A DNA stretch of 64,000 bases from Antedon mediterranea (taxonomy: Eukaryota > Echinodermata > Crinoidea > Comatulida > Antedonidae). The notes beneath the pieces were generated by a model. That model searched no databases. It was not told the DNA's origin and was given only the letters and a program-made list of their open reading frames with translations. The stretch is taken from the NCBI RefSeq assembly GCF_964355755.1, contig NC_092672.1, positions 1,798,001 through 1,862,000 on the forward strand, written 5' to 3'. This document shows, in pieces, positions 25,101 through 35,471 of this stretch (position 1 is its first letter; each line of letters starts with the position of its first letter). A program made the translations under genes and the position numbers.

Positions 25101-26928
25101 TTAGGTCTAGTTTTCTTGTACGAATACTCTTAACTAAATACAAAACAGAAAACTAATAGCCGCCAATCAATAATACACCAAGTATTTGTTTTTGTCAGGT
25201 ACTTAGGCTTGTGTGTATGCAGTCTTTAACCAATAGTGGCCTCAAGCCTAAAGTTTTAGATTTTTACAAAAGAGAAATTCTGCAGGTAAGAATGACATTA
25301 CATTGAACAGTAAAAATAATAATCACTTATTCATTCATATGATTGAACCCTGGACCTTAGAATTGGTAGGCAAGCATTTAACCACCAAGCTATATTAAAC
25401 ATCGTTATTGTACTATACAACTTTTTTTCTCTTTTTAGACGTATGGGTTTGAACATATTGTTACTCTTCACAATCTAGAAAAGATAGGTCTGTTGAAACA
25501 ACAAGGTCAAAAGTCATACTCAACAATTCGCAAAACACTCAAACTAGTAATGGAAGAAGTAAATGAACAGGTATAACATACAATAATGCACTGTACTAAA
25601 ATAATTTGTGCCCAAACTCCTTCAACATTAGTGGTACCATGCATGGACAATTTTACTCTAATTCTGTTTTCTTTTTACTTTAAGGAGACACTTTCCCATA
25701 AAACGAACAATGGACTATATTTGTTAACACTAACAACAACTGAGGCAGCGCCCTGCCTTATGAAAGGGGAATTTTCTTGGGTCCTCGGGTGTCCCTTAAT
25801 AGAGGTTCAACTTATAATAGTAACCAACACAGAGAATTATTTGCCCACACAAGGAGTGGTTAACAATAATATACCAACCAGTTTATTATTTTTGTTGCAG
25901 AATCCAAATGATATATCGTATGTTTTTAGTGGCTATGCTCCGTTGTCAGTTAGGCTAGCTCAATATTTAGCCAGGCCTGGGTGGAGGAGCATTGAAGAGG
26001 CATTACGACTTCTTCCAGGCCCATTGGTGGAGGAGCAACAGCAGATACCAGTAGGACTAAGGAAGAAACGTATGTTGTGATAGTTGTTGTAGGCCTACAT
26101 CTAAGTGTAGACAAATAGAAAAAATGAAGTGTAGAAAAAATAATATAAAATACCATTTCTTTATCTCGCGTATTTGTAGGCCCACCTGGTGGTGATGCTG
26201 ACAATCAAAAGGTTACATTAGTGGTGTTCTTAGGTGGGGTAACATTTGCTGAGATTGCTGCTCTGAGGTTCTTATCACAACAAGAAGATGGTGAGTAAAA
26301 ACAGCTAGCCTGGGAAAAAGTCAAATGCTGGCCTGGGAAAAAGTCAAGTGCTGGCCTGGGTAAAGGGAAATGCTGGCCTGGGAAAAAGTCAAGTGCTGGC
26401 CTGGGAAAGAGTGAAATGCTAGCCTGGGAAAAAGTGAAATGCTAGCCTGGGAAAAAGTCAAGTGCTGGCCTGGGAAAAAGTCAAGCGCTGGCCTGAGAAA
26501 AAGTCAAGCGCTGGCCTGGGAAAACGTCAAGCGCTGGCCTGTGAAAAAGTCAACTGATGGCCTGGGAAAAGGTCAAGTGCTGGCCTGGGAAAAAGTCAAG
26601 CACTGGCCTGGGAAAAAGTCAAGTGATGGCATGGGAAGTCAAGTACTACATTTTTGGGGTCTGAGCAACCAACTTTGGGTCTTACATAGAATCCTGTCCT
26701 GCAGTTTATTACAGTTTGTGTATCTAAAGTATATTACTGTAGTTATATTTAAATTGACATTTAATAAAACGTTTTTTACATTGTTACATTTCATATATAA
26801 TTTCAGCTCCAACGGATTATATTATTATTACAACTCAAGTCATGAATGGTCGAACTTGGATGGAATCATTAATGGAGAATTTAAGCGTGTCAAATCAAGA
26901 AGAAGGCGGAGCTTCACCATTCAGATGA
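16122..26928 (+). CDS. VPS33A: VPS33A, Sec1/Munc18-family subunit of HOPS/CORVET, complete, 15 exons, 613 aa
   Basis: Exons: 16122-16229, 18442-18507, 18956-19168, 19620-19724, 19981-20097, 20470-20644, 21209-21399, 21577-21667, 22030-22104, 24775-24854, 25199-25285, 25439-25570, 25901-26069, 26180-26290, 26807-26928. All introns are GT/AG and every phase closes (1842 nt). The product binds SNARE bundles and, in the HOPS and CORVET tethers, drives fusion of endosomes, lysosomes and autophagosomes. Family blocks: SGRVNL and LDKCAGSK at the N-terminus, [95 protein letters not shown] and [18 protein letters not shown]. These match VPS33A rather than VPS33B. Length is close to the vertebrate protein (about 596 aa), with a slightly longer serine/glutamate-rich C-terminus. 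Confidence 0.96.
16570..18311. mobile_element. 1.74-kb non-coding TIR element in VPS33A intron 1
   Basis: A 37-bp perfect inverted pair bounds it: the left end begins GGCGCTACTGCAGTTTCGCA, and its exact reverse complement ends at about 18311. GTGTTT lies directly outside both ends, a 6-bp target duplication (8 bp if one mismatch is allowed). The inside has no convincing transposase. It holds a 22-bp tandem (CCGGCACACAACAGGGCTACAC, about 17402-17450), an 18-bp perfect palindrome at 17810-17827 and an inverted CCAGACGGAGT pair (17856-17866, 17943-17953). It is a non-autonomous element of undetermined superfamily. Confidence 0.82.
17873..17935 (+). repeat. Short dispersed repeat shared with 42832-42891
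   Basis: CTCAAGTA...ATGAAACGCCATAT...ATATTTAT-TTTTTACTAATATTA is common to both sites, about 80-85% alike by eye. Here it sits between the inverted CCAGACGGAGT pair, so a small nested element is possible. Confidence 0.6.
18773..18917. mobile_element. Foldback MITE M1, copy 5, VPS33A intron 2
   Basis: Complete ends (TAAAGGTCTGTCTACACTAT ... ATAGTGTAGACAGAGCTT). It ends 38 bases before exon 3, so it covers or displaces the usual branch-point zone. Confidence 0.85.
19230..19370. mobile_element. Foldback MITE M1, copy 6, VPS33A intron 3
   Basis: Complete element with both arms (left CTCTGTCCACACTATC) and a CATCATGTCCATATATGGGG centre. Confidence 0.85.
19745..19906. mobile_element. Foldback MITE M1, copy 7, VPS33A intron 4
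   Basis: Both ends are present; two 21-bp units. It starts 20 bases after the exon 4 donor (exon ends 19724). Confidence 0.85.
20242..20280. mobile_element. Solo left arm of MITE M1 (copy 8), VPS33A intron 5
   Basis: Only TTAAGCTCTGCCTACACTAT-CAAACTTTATGTGA remains. It is followed by GAACCCTGA-containing short repeats at 20328-20402. Confidence 0.7.
20701..20865. mobile_element. Foldback MITE M1, copy 9, VPS33A intron 6
   Basis: Complete element with two 21-bp units on the left side of the centre. It starts 57 bases after the exon 6 donor. Confidence 0.87.
21013..21112. mobile_element. Foldback MITE M1, copy 10, internally deleted, VPS33A intron 6
   Basis: The left arm and first unit join directly to ATAATTTTGATAGTGTAGAT. 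The right end was then re-duplicated in short (AAGTGTAGATAGAACTTAAG at about 21123-21143). Confidence 0.75.
21764..21905. mobile_element. Partial pogo/Tigger-like MITE, VPS33A intron 8
   Basis: Starts TACAGTCAACTCTCCCATTA, as the complete element at 24904 does, and keeps a CTTTCCGGAAAAC segment. The right terminus is not found. Confidence 0.55.
22149..23362 (+). mobile_element. Helitron-like repeat, unit 1, VPS33A intron 9
   Basis: The left end is a hairpin (TTATCCGC 22149-22156 pairing with GCGGATAA 22162-22169). The right end is another hairpin (AACTCGTC 23332-23339, GACGAGTT 23346-23353) followed by TCAAAT and CTAG, then T. A stem-loop shortly before CTRR followed by T is the Helitron 3' signature. 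The body has many ACGCGCG words and no reading frame with Rep or helicase motifs. It is non-autonomous at best. Confidence 0.6.
23363..24514 (+). mobile_element. Helitron-like repeat, unit 2, head-to-tail with unit 1
   Basis: Collinear with unit 1 from about 22250 on, roughly 95% alike by eye, with the same 3' hairpin (24484-24491 with 24498-24505) and CTAG end at 24511-24514. It lacks the 5' hairpin. Unit 1 ends and unit 2 begins with no other sequence between. Confidence 0.6.
24904..25088. mobile_element. Complete pogo/Tigger-like MITE, VPS33A intron 10
   Basis: About 185 bp bounded by TACAGTCAACTCTCCCAATA and, inverted, TGTAGTCAACTCTCCAAATA. TA flanks and CAGTCAACTCTC-type ends fit pogo/Tigger derivatives. 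The inside is partly self-complementary (CTGGTTTTCCGG). Confidence 0.7.
26304..26640 (+). repeat. 23-bp minisatellite in VPS33A intron 14
   Basis: About 14-15 units of GGCCTGGGAAAAAGTCAAGTGCT type, 22-23 bp each, with scattered substitutions. It begins 14 bases after the exon 14 donor. The same unit in reverse orientation is at 43960-44117. Confidence 0.93.
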
Positions 26929-27003
26929 CATCATCAACATCTGACCAATCAGTGTGCCAAATAATGAGATTATACAGTAATATTATAAGATGTTAACTGT
27001 AAT

Positions 27004-27605
27004 ACAGCAGACACCCCCTATTAAAGGAACATTTTTGTGAATTGAATGATGGGAAATGTATGGTTTACACAACAGCCAACCCCTATTAAAGGGACATTTC
27101 TGTGAATTGAATGATGGGAAATGTATGGTTTACACAATAGCCAACCCCTATTAAAGGGACATTTCTGTGAATTGAATGATGGGAAATGTATGGTTTACAC
27201 AACAGCCAACCCCTATTACGGGAACATTTTTGTGAATTGAATGATGGGAAATGTATGGTTTACACAACAGCCAACCCCTATTAAAGGAACATTTCTGTGA
27301 ATTGAATGATGGGAAATGTATGGTTTACACAACAGCCAACCCCTATTAAGGGGACATTTCTGTGAATTGAATGATGGGAAATGTATGGTTTACACAACAG
27401 CCAACCCCTATTAAAGGAACATTTCTGTGAATTGAATGATGGGAAATGTATGGTTTACACAACAGCCAACCCCTATTAAAGGAACATTTCTGTGAATTGA
27501 ATGATGGGAAATGTATGGTTTACACAACAGCCAACCCCTATTAAAGGAACATTTTTGTGAATTGAATGATGGGAAATGTATGGTTTACACTACAGCCAAC
27601 CCCTA
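27004..27605 (+). repeat. 65-bp tandem array, nine units, just after the VPS33A stop
   Basis: Exact 65-base spacing of TGGTTTACAC at 27061, 27126, 27191, 27256, 27321, 27386, 27451, 27516 and 27581. Units are almost identical and vary mainly at AAAGGGACATTTCTG versus AAAGGAACATTTTTG. It begins 76 bases after the VPS33A stop codon, so it may be in the 3' UTR. Confidence 0.95.
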
Positions 27606-27996
27606 TTCAGATGACACCTTATTAAGTGACAAATCCAGGGTTAGGCACTTAACTATTCAAATTAAATAATATCAGTACAGTAATATTCTGTAATGACTGT
27701 AGCCCCATCATTTAAAAAACATAAAAACACTTTTGTAGGAGTGAGTGGGGATATCCAATGACTGAAATGGATTGTCCTATACTGAAATTGATACCAGCTG
27801 CTGTACACGTATTGCCTTCCTAGAGGTCTGTGTAGTTCAAGATGTACCTTACCTGGCTAGGTGGCTAGTACTTCTATTAGTTCTTTCTCAGTACTATTTT
27901 CTTTATTATTGGCCCCACTGTGACCATAGTCTATAACATTCCTCATTCAAACACTTTACAATTCATTTTATAACTTAGAGGATGTCTAGAAAGCTT

Positions 27997-28120
27997 TAAG
28001 CTCTGTCTACACTATCAATCTAGTTTAAAATAAAAAAGTGTGATGTGCCAAAATATGGTAGTGATACAACATCGTCGTTTCCACATAACGTTTAATAGTA
28101 TAGTGTAGACAGTGCTTTAG
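27997..28120. mobile_element. Foldback MITE M1, copy 11
   Basis: TAAGCTCTGTCTACACTATC left end and TAGTGTAGACAGTGCTTTA right end; the centre is shortened. Confidence 0.8.
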
Positions 28121-28187
28121 ACTAGAAAAGAAATTTGATTGTTTACACATGTATAAACTATGATGTAATATATAAATATGATATACC

Positions 28188-28193
28188 AATAAA
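28188..28193 (+). terminator. Possible VPS33A polyadenylation signal
   Basis: AATAAA 1.26 kb after the stop codon. If used, the 65-bp array and MITE copy 11 would be transcribed in the 3' UTR. There is no direct evidence for its use. Confidence 0.25.
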
Positions 28194-28601
28194 AATGTAA
28201 CAAATTTATTCTTTTATAAATAATTTTATTTGAAATTTTCATGAACTTTTTCACTTTATAATCACGCCTGTTTGTTATGGTAAGTTGATGTTACTTTTTG
28301 ATACCATTTTCAAAATCATAAGATATCTTTAAAATAAAATTTGTTTAATCTTTACTAATGAATTTGATTATTTTAAGGTGATTGATGGTGATGAGCGCCC
28401 TTATCTGAAGTTAATGTTCACCTGTCCGACCATGTATGGAAATCAAGTGACTTCATAGTTGTAAAGGTCAGTGACCTAGAGGGCAATGAACTTTTGATGC
28501 ATTTTTCTAGATGATGGCACTAACACAGCTTTAGGTGTTTATTTTCTTTTAGAATCTTTGTGTATATTGTCTGCATGTTTATATTTGTTAATTATTGGTT
28601 G

Positions 28602-28850
28602 AACTCTATCAAAGAAAAATGTGATCTGTCCATATATGGACATAATGATGTCATATCACTACCATATTTATGGAGTGCAGAATCTGTTTGGGCTTTAGCC
28701 TATTCTCATTCCTGGTTATTTTTACATTGATGACCGAATAAATATTATTATTATTATTATTATTATTATATTTGGGCATATCACCACCATATTTGGGCAC
28801 ATCGCACGTTTTTTGTCAAACTATTTTGATAGTGTAGACAGAGCTTTATA
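28602..28850. mobile_element. Foldback MITE M1, copy 12, split by a nested insert
   Basis: The left arm and centre run to 28670. The 21-bp unit resumes at 28770 with ATTTGGGCATATCACCACCA and the right end finishes GTAGACAGAGCTTTA. Confidence 0.82.
28671..28769 (+). mobile_element. Nested 5'-truncated retroelement with (TTA)n tail
   Basis: About 99 bases ending GACCGAATAAATATTATTATTA inside MITE copy 12. ATATTT occurs on both sides as a likely short target duplication. The tail matches that of the BLMH intron 6 fragment. Confidence 0.65.
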
Positions 28851-29187
28851 CAGGTATTGTCTGATGTCCTGTACAATTATTTTTAGAATTGTTATTACTG
28901 TATTGTATTGTTTCACCATGGAGGTATACTGGTTTCATAGAGTAGAATGGTTGGTTTATGACCACAGTACTTTAATATAATTGTTTTGCTTTCATTTACA
29001 TTTGTATTACCCAGGATGTTGGTATTATTTCAATTACATGGTTGGTTACTTTGTCAACATTGTGGTAATAACCTACACAATACCTACTGCTAATAAGTCT
29101 TTAGTTTAATTTACAAAGCTTGTTTTCATCTGTGGTTTTTAAAACTCAACAATTTGTTACTTTCTCAGTTTAGTCACCAATATTTAA
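28851..29187. other. Intergenic sequence, nothing recognised
   Basis: AT-rich; no exon-like motif or inverted ends seen. Confidence 0.5.
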
Positions 29188-29530
29188 ATGGCAATGTTTT
29201 TTTACATGAATGTGCCAAATTTGGACCTAAATTTACACATGATGAAACTATGTTAATGTTAGATGGAAATGTTTTTTTACATGAATGTGCCAAATTTGGA
29301 CCTAAATTTACACATGATGAAACTATGTTAATGTTAGATGGAAATGTTTTTTTACATGAATGTGCCAAATTTGGACCTAAATTTACACATGATGAAACTA
29401 TGTTAATGTTAGATGGAAATGTTTTTTTACATGAATGTGCCAAATTTGGACCTAAATTTACACATTGATATACTATGTTAATGTTAGATGGAAATGGGTT
29501 TTTTTCCATGAATATGCCAAATTTGGACCT
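29188..29530 (+). repeat. 75-bp tandem repeat, four near-perfect units plus a decayed one
   Basis: Units contain GAATGTGCCAAATTTGGACC and CATGATGAAACTATGTTAAT. The first four are essentially identical and the last drifts. Because 75 is divisible by three, frames stay open on both strands. I read this as a by-product of the repeat and not as a gene. Confidence 0.92.
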
Positions 29531-31307
29531 AAATTTAAAGCACTTGCCTCATTTCAAAATTTGAAGACAAACATTGATTGGTTTTGCCACAATCAAACTA
29601 AAATGAATATCTTTTTTAGGAACTCCTAATGTGATGTCTATGAATGCACCAATGAATGAACACTCATGAGGCTAATGGGTACGTGTCAGCAACCATTCCA
29701 ATGTAAGTTGTATTATAAGTATTTAAAATATTTCCCCCTAGACAACCCCCCCCCCCCCCCATCATAAGTGAGATTATTAATATTTGTATAGTGGTGGCTA
29801 ATCTCAATGTAATTAATTAGTAATTAAATATGTAATTGGTAATTAGTAATTAATTTAATTACTAATATATAACAAAATTTGTTTAGACTTGCCAGCATTT
29901 AATTTTCATGTATCAATAAACAATATATTTATTTCTTTATTATTGCTCTACATTTCTTTAAGATTAAATATATATACAAAATCAGAAATTTGTTTTTTGT
30001 AAATCAGAGCAAAAAATACATACGAGAAAAGTCAAAAGACTCTGTAAAATACAAAATACAAGTGTGTAACATTCAAGACAGTATAAACATTAAAAAACAT
30101 GCATTCTACATAACAATTAAAATAACAACATTGATTACATTTATCGTATTTATTAATTATTTAATTTATTCAATTGATATTTGGCTCTAAGAGTTATTGG
30201 TTCATCTTCAACAGATATTTTCTGTACATTCATAGAATGGAGTGGTTTACTGTTTAAATAATTCATATAGTTGAGTGAACCTTTGTTAACACCCACAGCC
30301 CCCCTCCCCCCCCCCCCCGATTTCAAAATGAATAGCACATGTTTCCCTTTGTTATCTTTGGAAGAAAAGTTGTATTTAAATTACTATGATTTGGTTGTTT
30401 TTCATTTGAAATAATGTGTGTTAAAATGTTTTTTTTTTATCAAGCTGTTAATGTAATGAATTCTTTTATGGTTGGCCTACATTTCATATATAATTATAGA
30501 TATCATTGATAACATACTGTTATTCAATTAATATCAGTACTCTGAGTGGTAACAAAGAATAACCTTAATATGTAATACCCATAGGATCAGAGCAGATTTA
30601 GCCCCTGTGACCTCTGATTACTGCTATTCAGCAAATCACAAATGAACAAGAACAGTATGTGTTACAGCTTTTGTTTCCTCCAAGGTTAAGGCCTGCTTCC
30701 ATGTGGTTTCCAAAAGAGGGCGCTGTGATTGCCCCAAGGTCGCTATTGTTCTTCAAGTGTGTTTTTGAAATAAAGTACCAATAATGACCTTGTTACAATA
30801 TACTTAAATGCTTTTGTTTCTGCTGTGTTGTTATCAGTGTAGGCCAGGACACGCTGGTGTGTAGGCCACGGCACACTGGTGTGTAGACCCAGTTTTACAA
30901 GGAGTAATTGTGTACAGCTAATACACTGTTCCCCCACCCCCTGCAATAACCACCCATTGCAGTAGAAAGGTGAAGGTTATTGGTTTCATTTTCTTTTAAA
31001 TTGAAGGTATGTGTTTTATTTATAGCATTTTTAATAATGTAGTAGATTGTATACTATACATTATGTGTTATTTTTTAGGTCTTCTTAACTTAATAATGTA
31101 ATCAATAATTTATTTTCTTTTATGTCTTTTACATTTATATAAACAACAATAGTTATTCATGTTTTTTAAACCTTTGTGCAACCTACAAAAATCTAATGTA
31201 AACAATGACATTGGTTAGTAGGTCTTCTAGTAGAAATCAGTGTTATCACATTTTGATATAGGCATAATACTAATGTAGTTTATTACTCCATCTATGGTAG
31301 GCCATAG
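29531..31307. other. Intergenic AT-rich sequence
   Basis: C14-16 homopolymers at about 29747 and 30306, and a run of AATTAGTAATTA-type words at 29810-29870. No supported gene. Confidence 0.5.
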
Positions 31308-31375
31308 TTGTAGTGGTCTAGTGGTTAAGGAGCTCACCTTGTTAGTGCTAGGTCATAGGCTTGAATCATATGGAG
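31308..31375 (+). mobile_element. Decayed tRNA-derived SINE head
   Basis: Box A-like TAGTGGTCTAGTGGTTAAGG and box B-like TAGGCTTGAATCATA at the right spacing. The flanks do not match the SINE at 3703, so this is another family or a strongly decayed copy. Confidence 0.5.
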
Positions 31376-32926
31376 AGCTATTTACTTTACCCTTGTTTAA
31401 ATGTATAGTAGTTATAAATATGATCATTATTATTTTGATTTCAAATGTTATTTTTCCATTCCATAGATCACAACGTATCATAAAACTGATAATGGTAGTA
31501 TCGATTCTCACCATTTAAAACACCAGTTGATCACTAAACAGCTGAGCTTCAAAAGGCTTCCCTGATCAAAGAATGACAGAGTAAGTCCTGGTCACTGCTG
31601 CACCATTCCGTAAATGAAGATCCATTTTTGTCAATGTGAGGGTGCAAGATTTAACAGAGGCATATGGCACAGGAGCACACACAGAATGTATTGTGGTTGG
31701 GCTGTAGCTTACAAGAACATATTCACTGAAAGCTGAAAACCATCAATCGCCTCGTATTCCTACTGCAATGCAAGAGATGCCTGCCTTAAAGAAGGTTACA
31801 CAAGACTGGACCTTTGACCACGGATGTATCTGTATTTTAATTTATCGACAATTTTGTTTAATTTTTTTTTTTATTTTAATTTAATTAGTTAAAATTGCAT
31901 GAAATTAATTTAGTAGAATGTAGTAATGTGCCAAAGGAAAATAGTTCCATTAATATTTAGCTGTTACTTAGCAACACTTTTTCAAAATTAATTAAAATTT
32001 ACTTTTATACTTTCTGGTTTCTGCACAAGTTATATAATACATGCATGCCCAATGTTTGTTAATTACTAAATAACATTTTTTTATGCACAGTTTAAAAAAA
32101 AAATGTATTTAATAAAATTATTAGATTTATTTTTAATCTTTAATGCTTATTTTGTATTCGTATTTATTGCAATACAACGTGTAATTCCATGTCTTGCCAA
32201 ACGTCATCACTGCTAGCTCTTTTTAGGCTCAGAGCAGTAGATTATTTTATATTTTAAATGCTTTTAGATTTTACGGTGCAATATATATGCTTTCTTTTTT
32301 AGGCTTTATTAGTTTATATTTGAATAGTATCATGGGAGATTTCAAATGTATCTTATTTCTTATAGTTTTTATTTATTATGTTTTATGCTACTCTTCCAAC
32401 GGTTTAATATTTTTCTATTCATCTTTTTATTTGAGGGCGCTCTGCAGGTTTTGTGAGGGTGCTCAGTAGCGTATTATATTAAATATTAGATTTAAAGATT
32501 GAAGGATGTATGATAGTATTAAACTATATGTCCGATATCCTATTAAGCAAAATGTCCAGTTAAAGTACTAACAGAGTTTGTGACGCACTGGTATTGTGAC
32601 TCAATTGATATCAGAAATGCGTGACATCATGAGTCGCACACTCCAGGGGCGCACGAACTTCTGACTGAATGTAATAAAGAATGATGAAGATAAGTTGATG
32701 ACAGATTAAAGTTTTGATATATTCAATTTTTTTAATTGTATTAATTTGTTTAAATTGTCTAATCTAAATGTAGGCATTGCATTACACTTTGTTGGTTTAA
32801 CCGCTGTCTGAATTTATTCGCGGTAATCGAAAGCGTTGAGTATTGCGCATGCGTAAAAATGTTCTTATCTACACTACAGTACTTGTTGTAATGTGAAGAA
32901 ATTGTTCGGGCCACTCAGCAGAACTA
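31376..32926. other. Intergenic sequence, nothing recognised
   Basis: 31470-31830 is less AT-rich than its surroundings and could be a noncoding transcript or UTR, but I see no coding signature. Confidence 0.4.
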
Positions 32927-33704
32927 GGGTCGTGTTTATACAACACCCTAAATTTGAACACGGCTTTAATTTTTAGCGTGTTGTTCGGACCGAGGTCAAC
33001 CCACCTTAACGTTTGCTGTTATACTAGAAATCACGATACCGTGTTGTACCGGAAGTTTCATCAACACGCAGTGCATGCTAGGATAAAAGGTCAAATCGTT
33101 GATCGCTTGAATTGAATTGTTGGCTGGGTTGTCAACAAATCATCGTCGCCTCCTCGCTGCTGTCCGATGTATTCGCGCGGTTTTTACCGTTTTCATTATT
33201 GTATTCGTTCACGTTTGCATTGTTGTTTATTTTGTTCTCGGTTCATTTAAATTAATAAAAGTTATTTTAAGGGTTTCATTGTTTCATCTATACACTATGG
33301 AAGAAGATGCCATTTTTGCGATGTTATTTTTTATTCTGTTTGGAGTGGGAAACGATAGTCTATAGAGGCCTACTACCACTACGAGTTGGCCCTACCAGGC
33401 TAGGCGTAAGACGTGGTAGGAGGATGATTGCTGGCAGCGAAGCAGCAATAAATGGGCCCAATCTTGTTAGACGTCGCATGACATGATTGATATTACGACC
33501 TGTTTTAACGAGAGGTCAAAATATACCCTGAGGACACTTCCAACACGGTAACGGCGACCGGGAATCCACCAAATTTTAGGATTCAGCCAAGTAGCCTTTT
33601 TTGCAATTAAAATCTCATTACACGGAATCTCTTTGTTGTTATACAACACACTTCTCGTAGGCGTGTAGAATATGCGTGTAATAGCGTGTTGTATAAACGC
33701 GCCC
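32927..33704. mobile_element. Harbinger-like TIR element, about 0.78 kb
   Basis: Inverted ends: the left begins GGGTCGTGTTTATACAACAC and the right, reversed, GGGCGCGTTTATACAACACG. Ends of the GGG...GTTTATACAAC form are typical of PIF/Harbinger derivatives. A short frame at 33117-33365 is hydrophobic and ends in stop codons; no DDE nuclease motif is seen. The target duplication is not clear (CTA left, TAA right). Confidence 0.65.
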
Positions 33705-35471
33705 TAAGAAAAGTTCGATTCGCTAGCGGGTAAACAGGCTAAGTACGACACAAACTGTAGGCTTACAAACCTATTTATTTAAGCAATATACCTAGCATTA
33801 ATTTAACGACGGACGGTGAATTGATTTTTGCCAAACAGAAATCGCACATACGTAGTTGTATTTATTTACCGCGTTGATCCGTAACAAATGATTGTTTTTG
33901 TACAGTCATTCGTTTACCACAAACCACTCAAACGCTGTAAGTTGATACTGAAAACGATATTGTTGAAATTGCAAACAATACCTCGTTTTATTGTTTTGAT
34001 AATTCAATTATTTTCTTTCCAGTGAACATGTATGCCAAACTCAATTTGATGTTGATTACCTTTCACAATTAAAAATAGTTGGTAAGCCTATTCGCTTTAT
34101 TTCGCAATGTAGTAGCTATTTATTTATATAACGAAATTTCAACTATCACACTTTACTTACGCAGGCGTTCAATTGTTGATACTAAATTGTGTTATGGATT
34201 TTGTACGCGGCATCAACTTAATAAGGAGTGCGTGTGAAAAAAGCATATTTATTTTATTTCCTTAAAGGCCTATTTCTGTTGAAAAATTCGAATAAACGGT
34301 TTTTGCAAAACCGATTTTATAAAAAAGATCGCACAGTGCAGCTTCATGGAAACTGTGTCGTGGAAGCGCATCCTCCTGATGTCCCCGCATGCGCATAATT
34401 ATTTAACATGACATAACTAACCTTAGGTCCTAGATCGTCGCAAATTGAAAACTCCTTATTTTCTCACAAACGTCAACACAGTATTTTAATAATTTTCCTT
34501 TTATTAAAAAAACACGAGAATAGATTTTAAAATTTGGTCTAAAAATGGAAGACACATGATAAAGCCTAAATTTAAATATAGGAATGTACACATACTCTAA
34601 TTATATAACTATAATATGTAATCAAACATGTACAGGCAAGGCACTAATGGTCCGGCCCGACACCTGATGTCCAGTGATTGGTCACAGCGACCCAATTCAT
34701 TGCTTCGGTTTGTTTTTCTTGATCTCTGTCGAAACACCTCCGCGAAAATGTTTCAAATGTGAGGCAACTTTTATTGCTCACAACTTAAACTTGAAGAAAT
34801 GATTTCACCAAGCTCACAGTGACAAATAAACCTAATATCTCAGTTATAAATCAATACAAACAAGGCGACTTACCAATATACCGCCTGCAGTATTTTGTTT
34901 ATCGCCTTGCTTTTTACAATTACTAAAAAATATGCTAATTTATTGTTTATGCCTAAATATAGTTAATAGGTCATATAGATAAGAAAGACTAATATACCCG
35001 TTTACATTACAAATATCACAATATACGGGTTTTTTTTCCTATTATAGTCAAGTTTGTGGCTTGACGCACAACCAACCACTGCGCTACACACAAACTTTCA
35101 CGGTTTGCTCTGGTGGGATAATCTTTGCTAACGCCGTACAGAAACGATGATCCCACGTGATCCATCATCAGTGGTTCATTCATAATAATAATTATTCGTT
35201 TCGTAATTTATTCGTTCTTATAAAGCGCCTATTGCACAGTGCTTGACATTATTACCCTGGTCATTTTTTGGATCAAACACGTCTGGAAACATACTCCTAT
35301 AATGCAGCTAGTAATCAGAGTAATGTTGTGTCTTGATCTAACCGGGTACCCAATACACAATGTGGTTTATCGAATAATATGTTTGATCATGGAGAACTCC
35401 ATGGTTTGATATAATGAACAACCACCACATCTTTCAATATTTAAAATATCCTATGAGATGACCTTAATTAA
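33705..35471. other. Intergenic sequence downstream of the MMP gene
   Basis: Holds a CCGCATGCGCATAATTATTTAACATGACAT block (about 34385-34415) that recurs in diverged form in the MMP intron at about 39048-39078. Otherwise nothing recognised. Confidence 0.4.

Noticed and set aside
26439-26996. Plus-strand repeat protein (GKSSAGL repeats) in VPS33A intron 14
   Set aside because: It comes from the 23-bp minisatellite and then runs out of frame through the last VPS33A exon.
27004-27605. CRISPR-like regular spacing
   Set aside because: The 65-bp units are wholly repeated with no unique spacers, and the DNA is eukaryotic.
29154-29509. Coding repeat proteins on both strands
   Set aside because: Both frames are open because the unit is 75 bp; there is no start context, splice context or family match.
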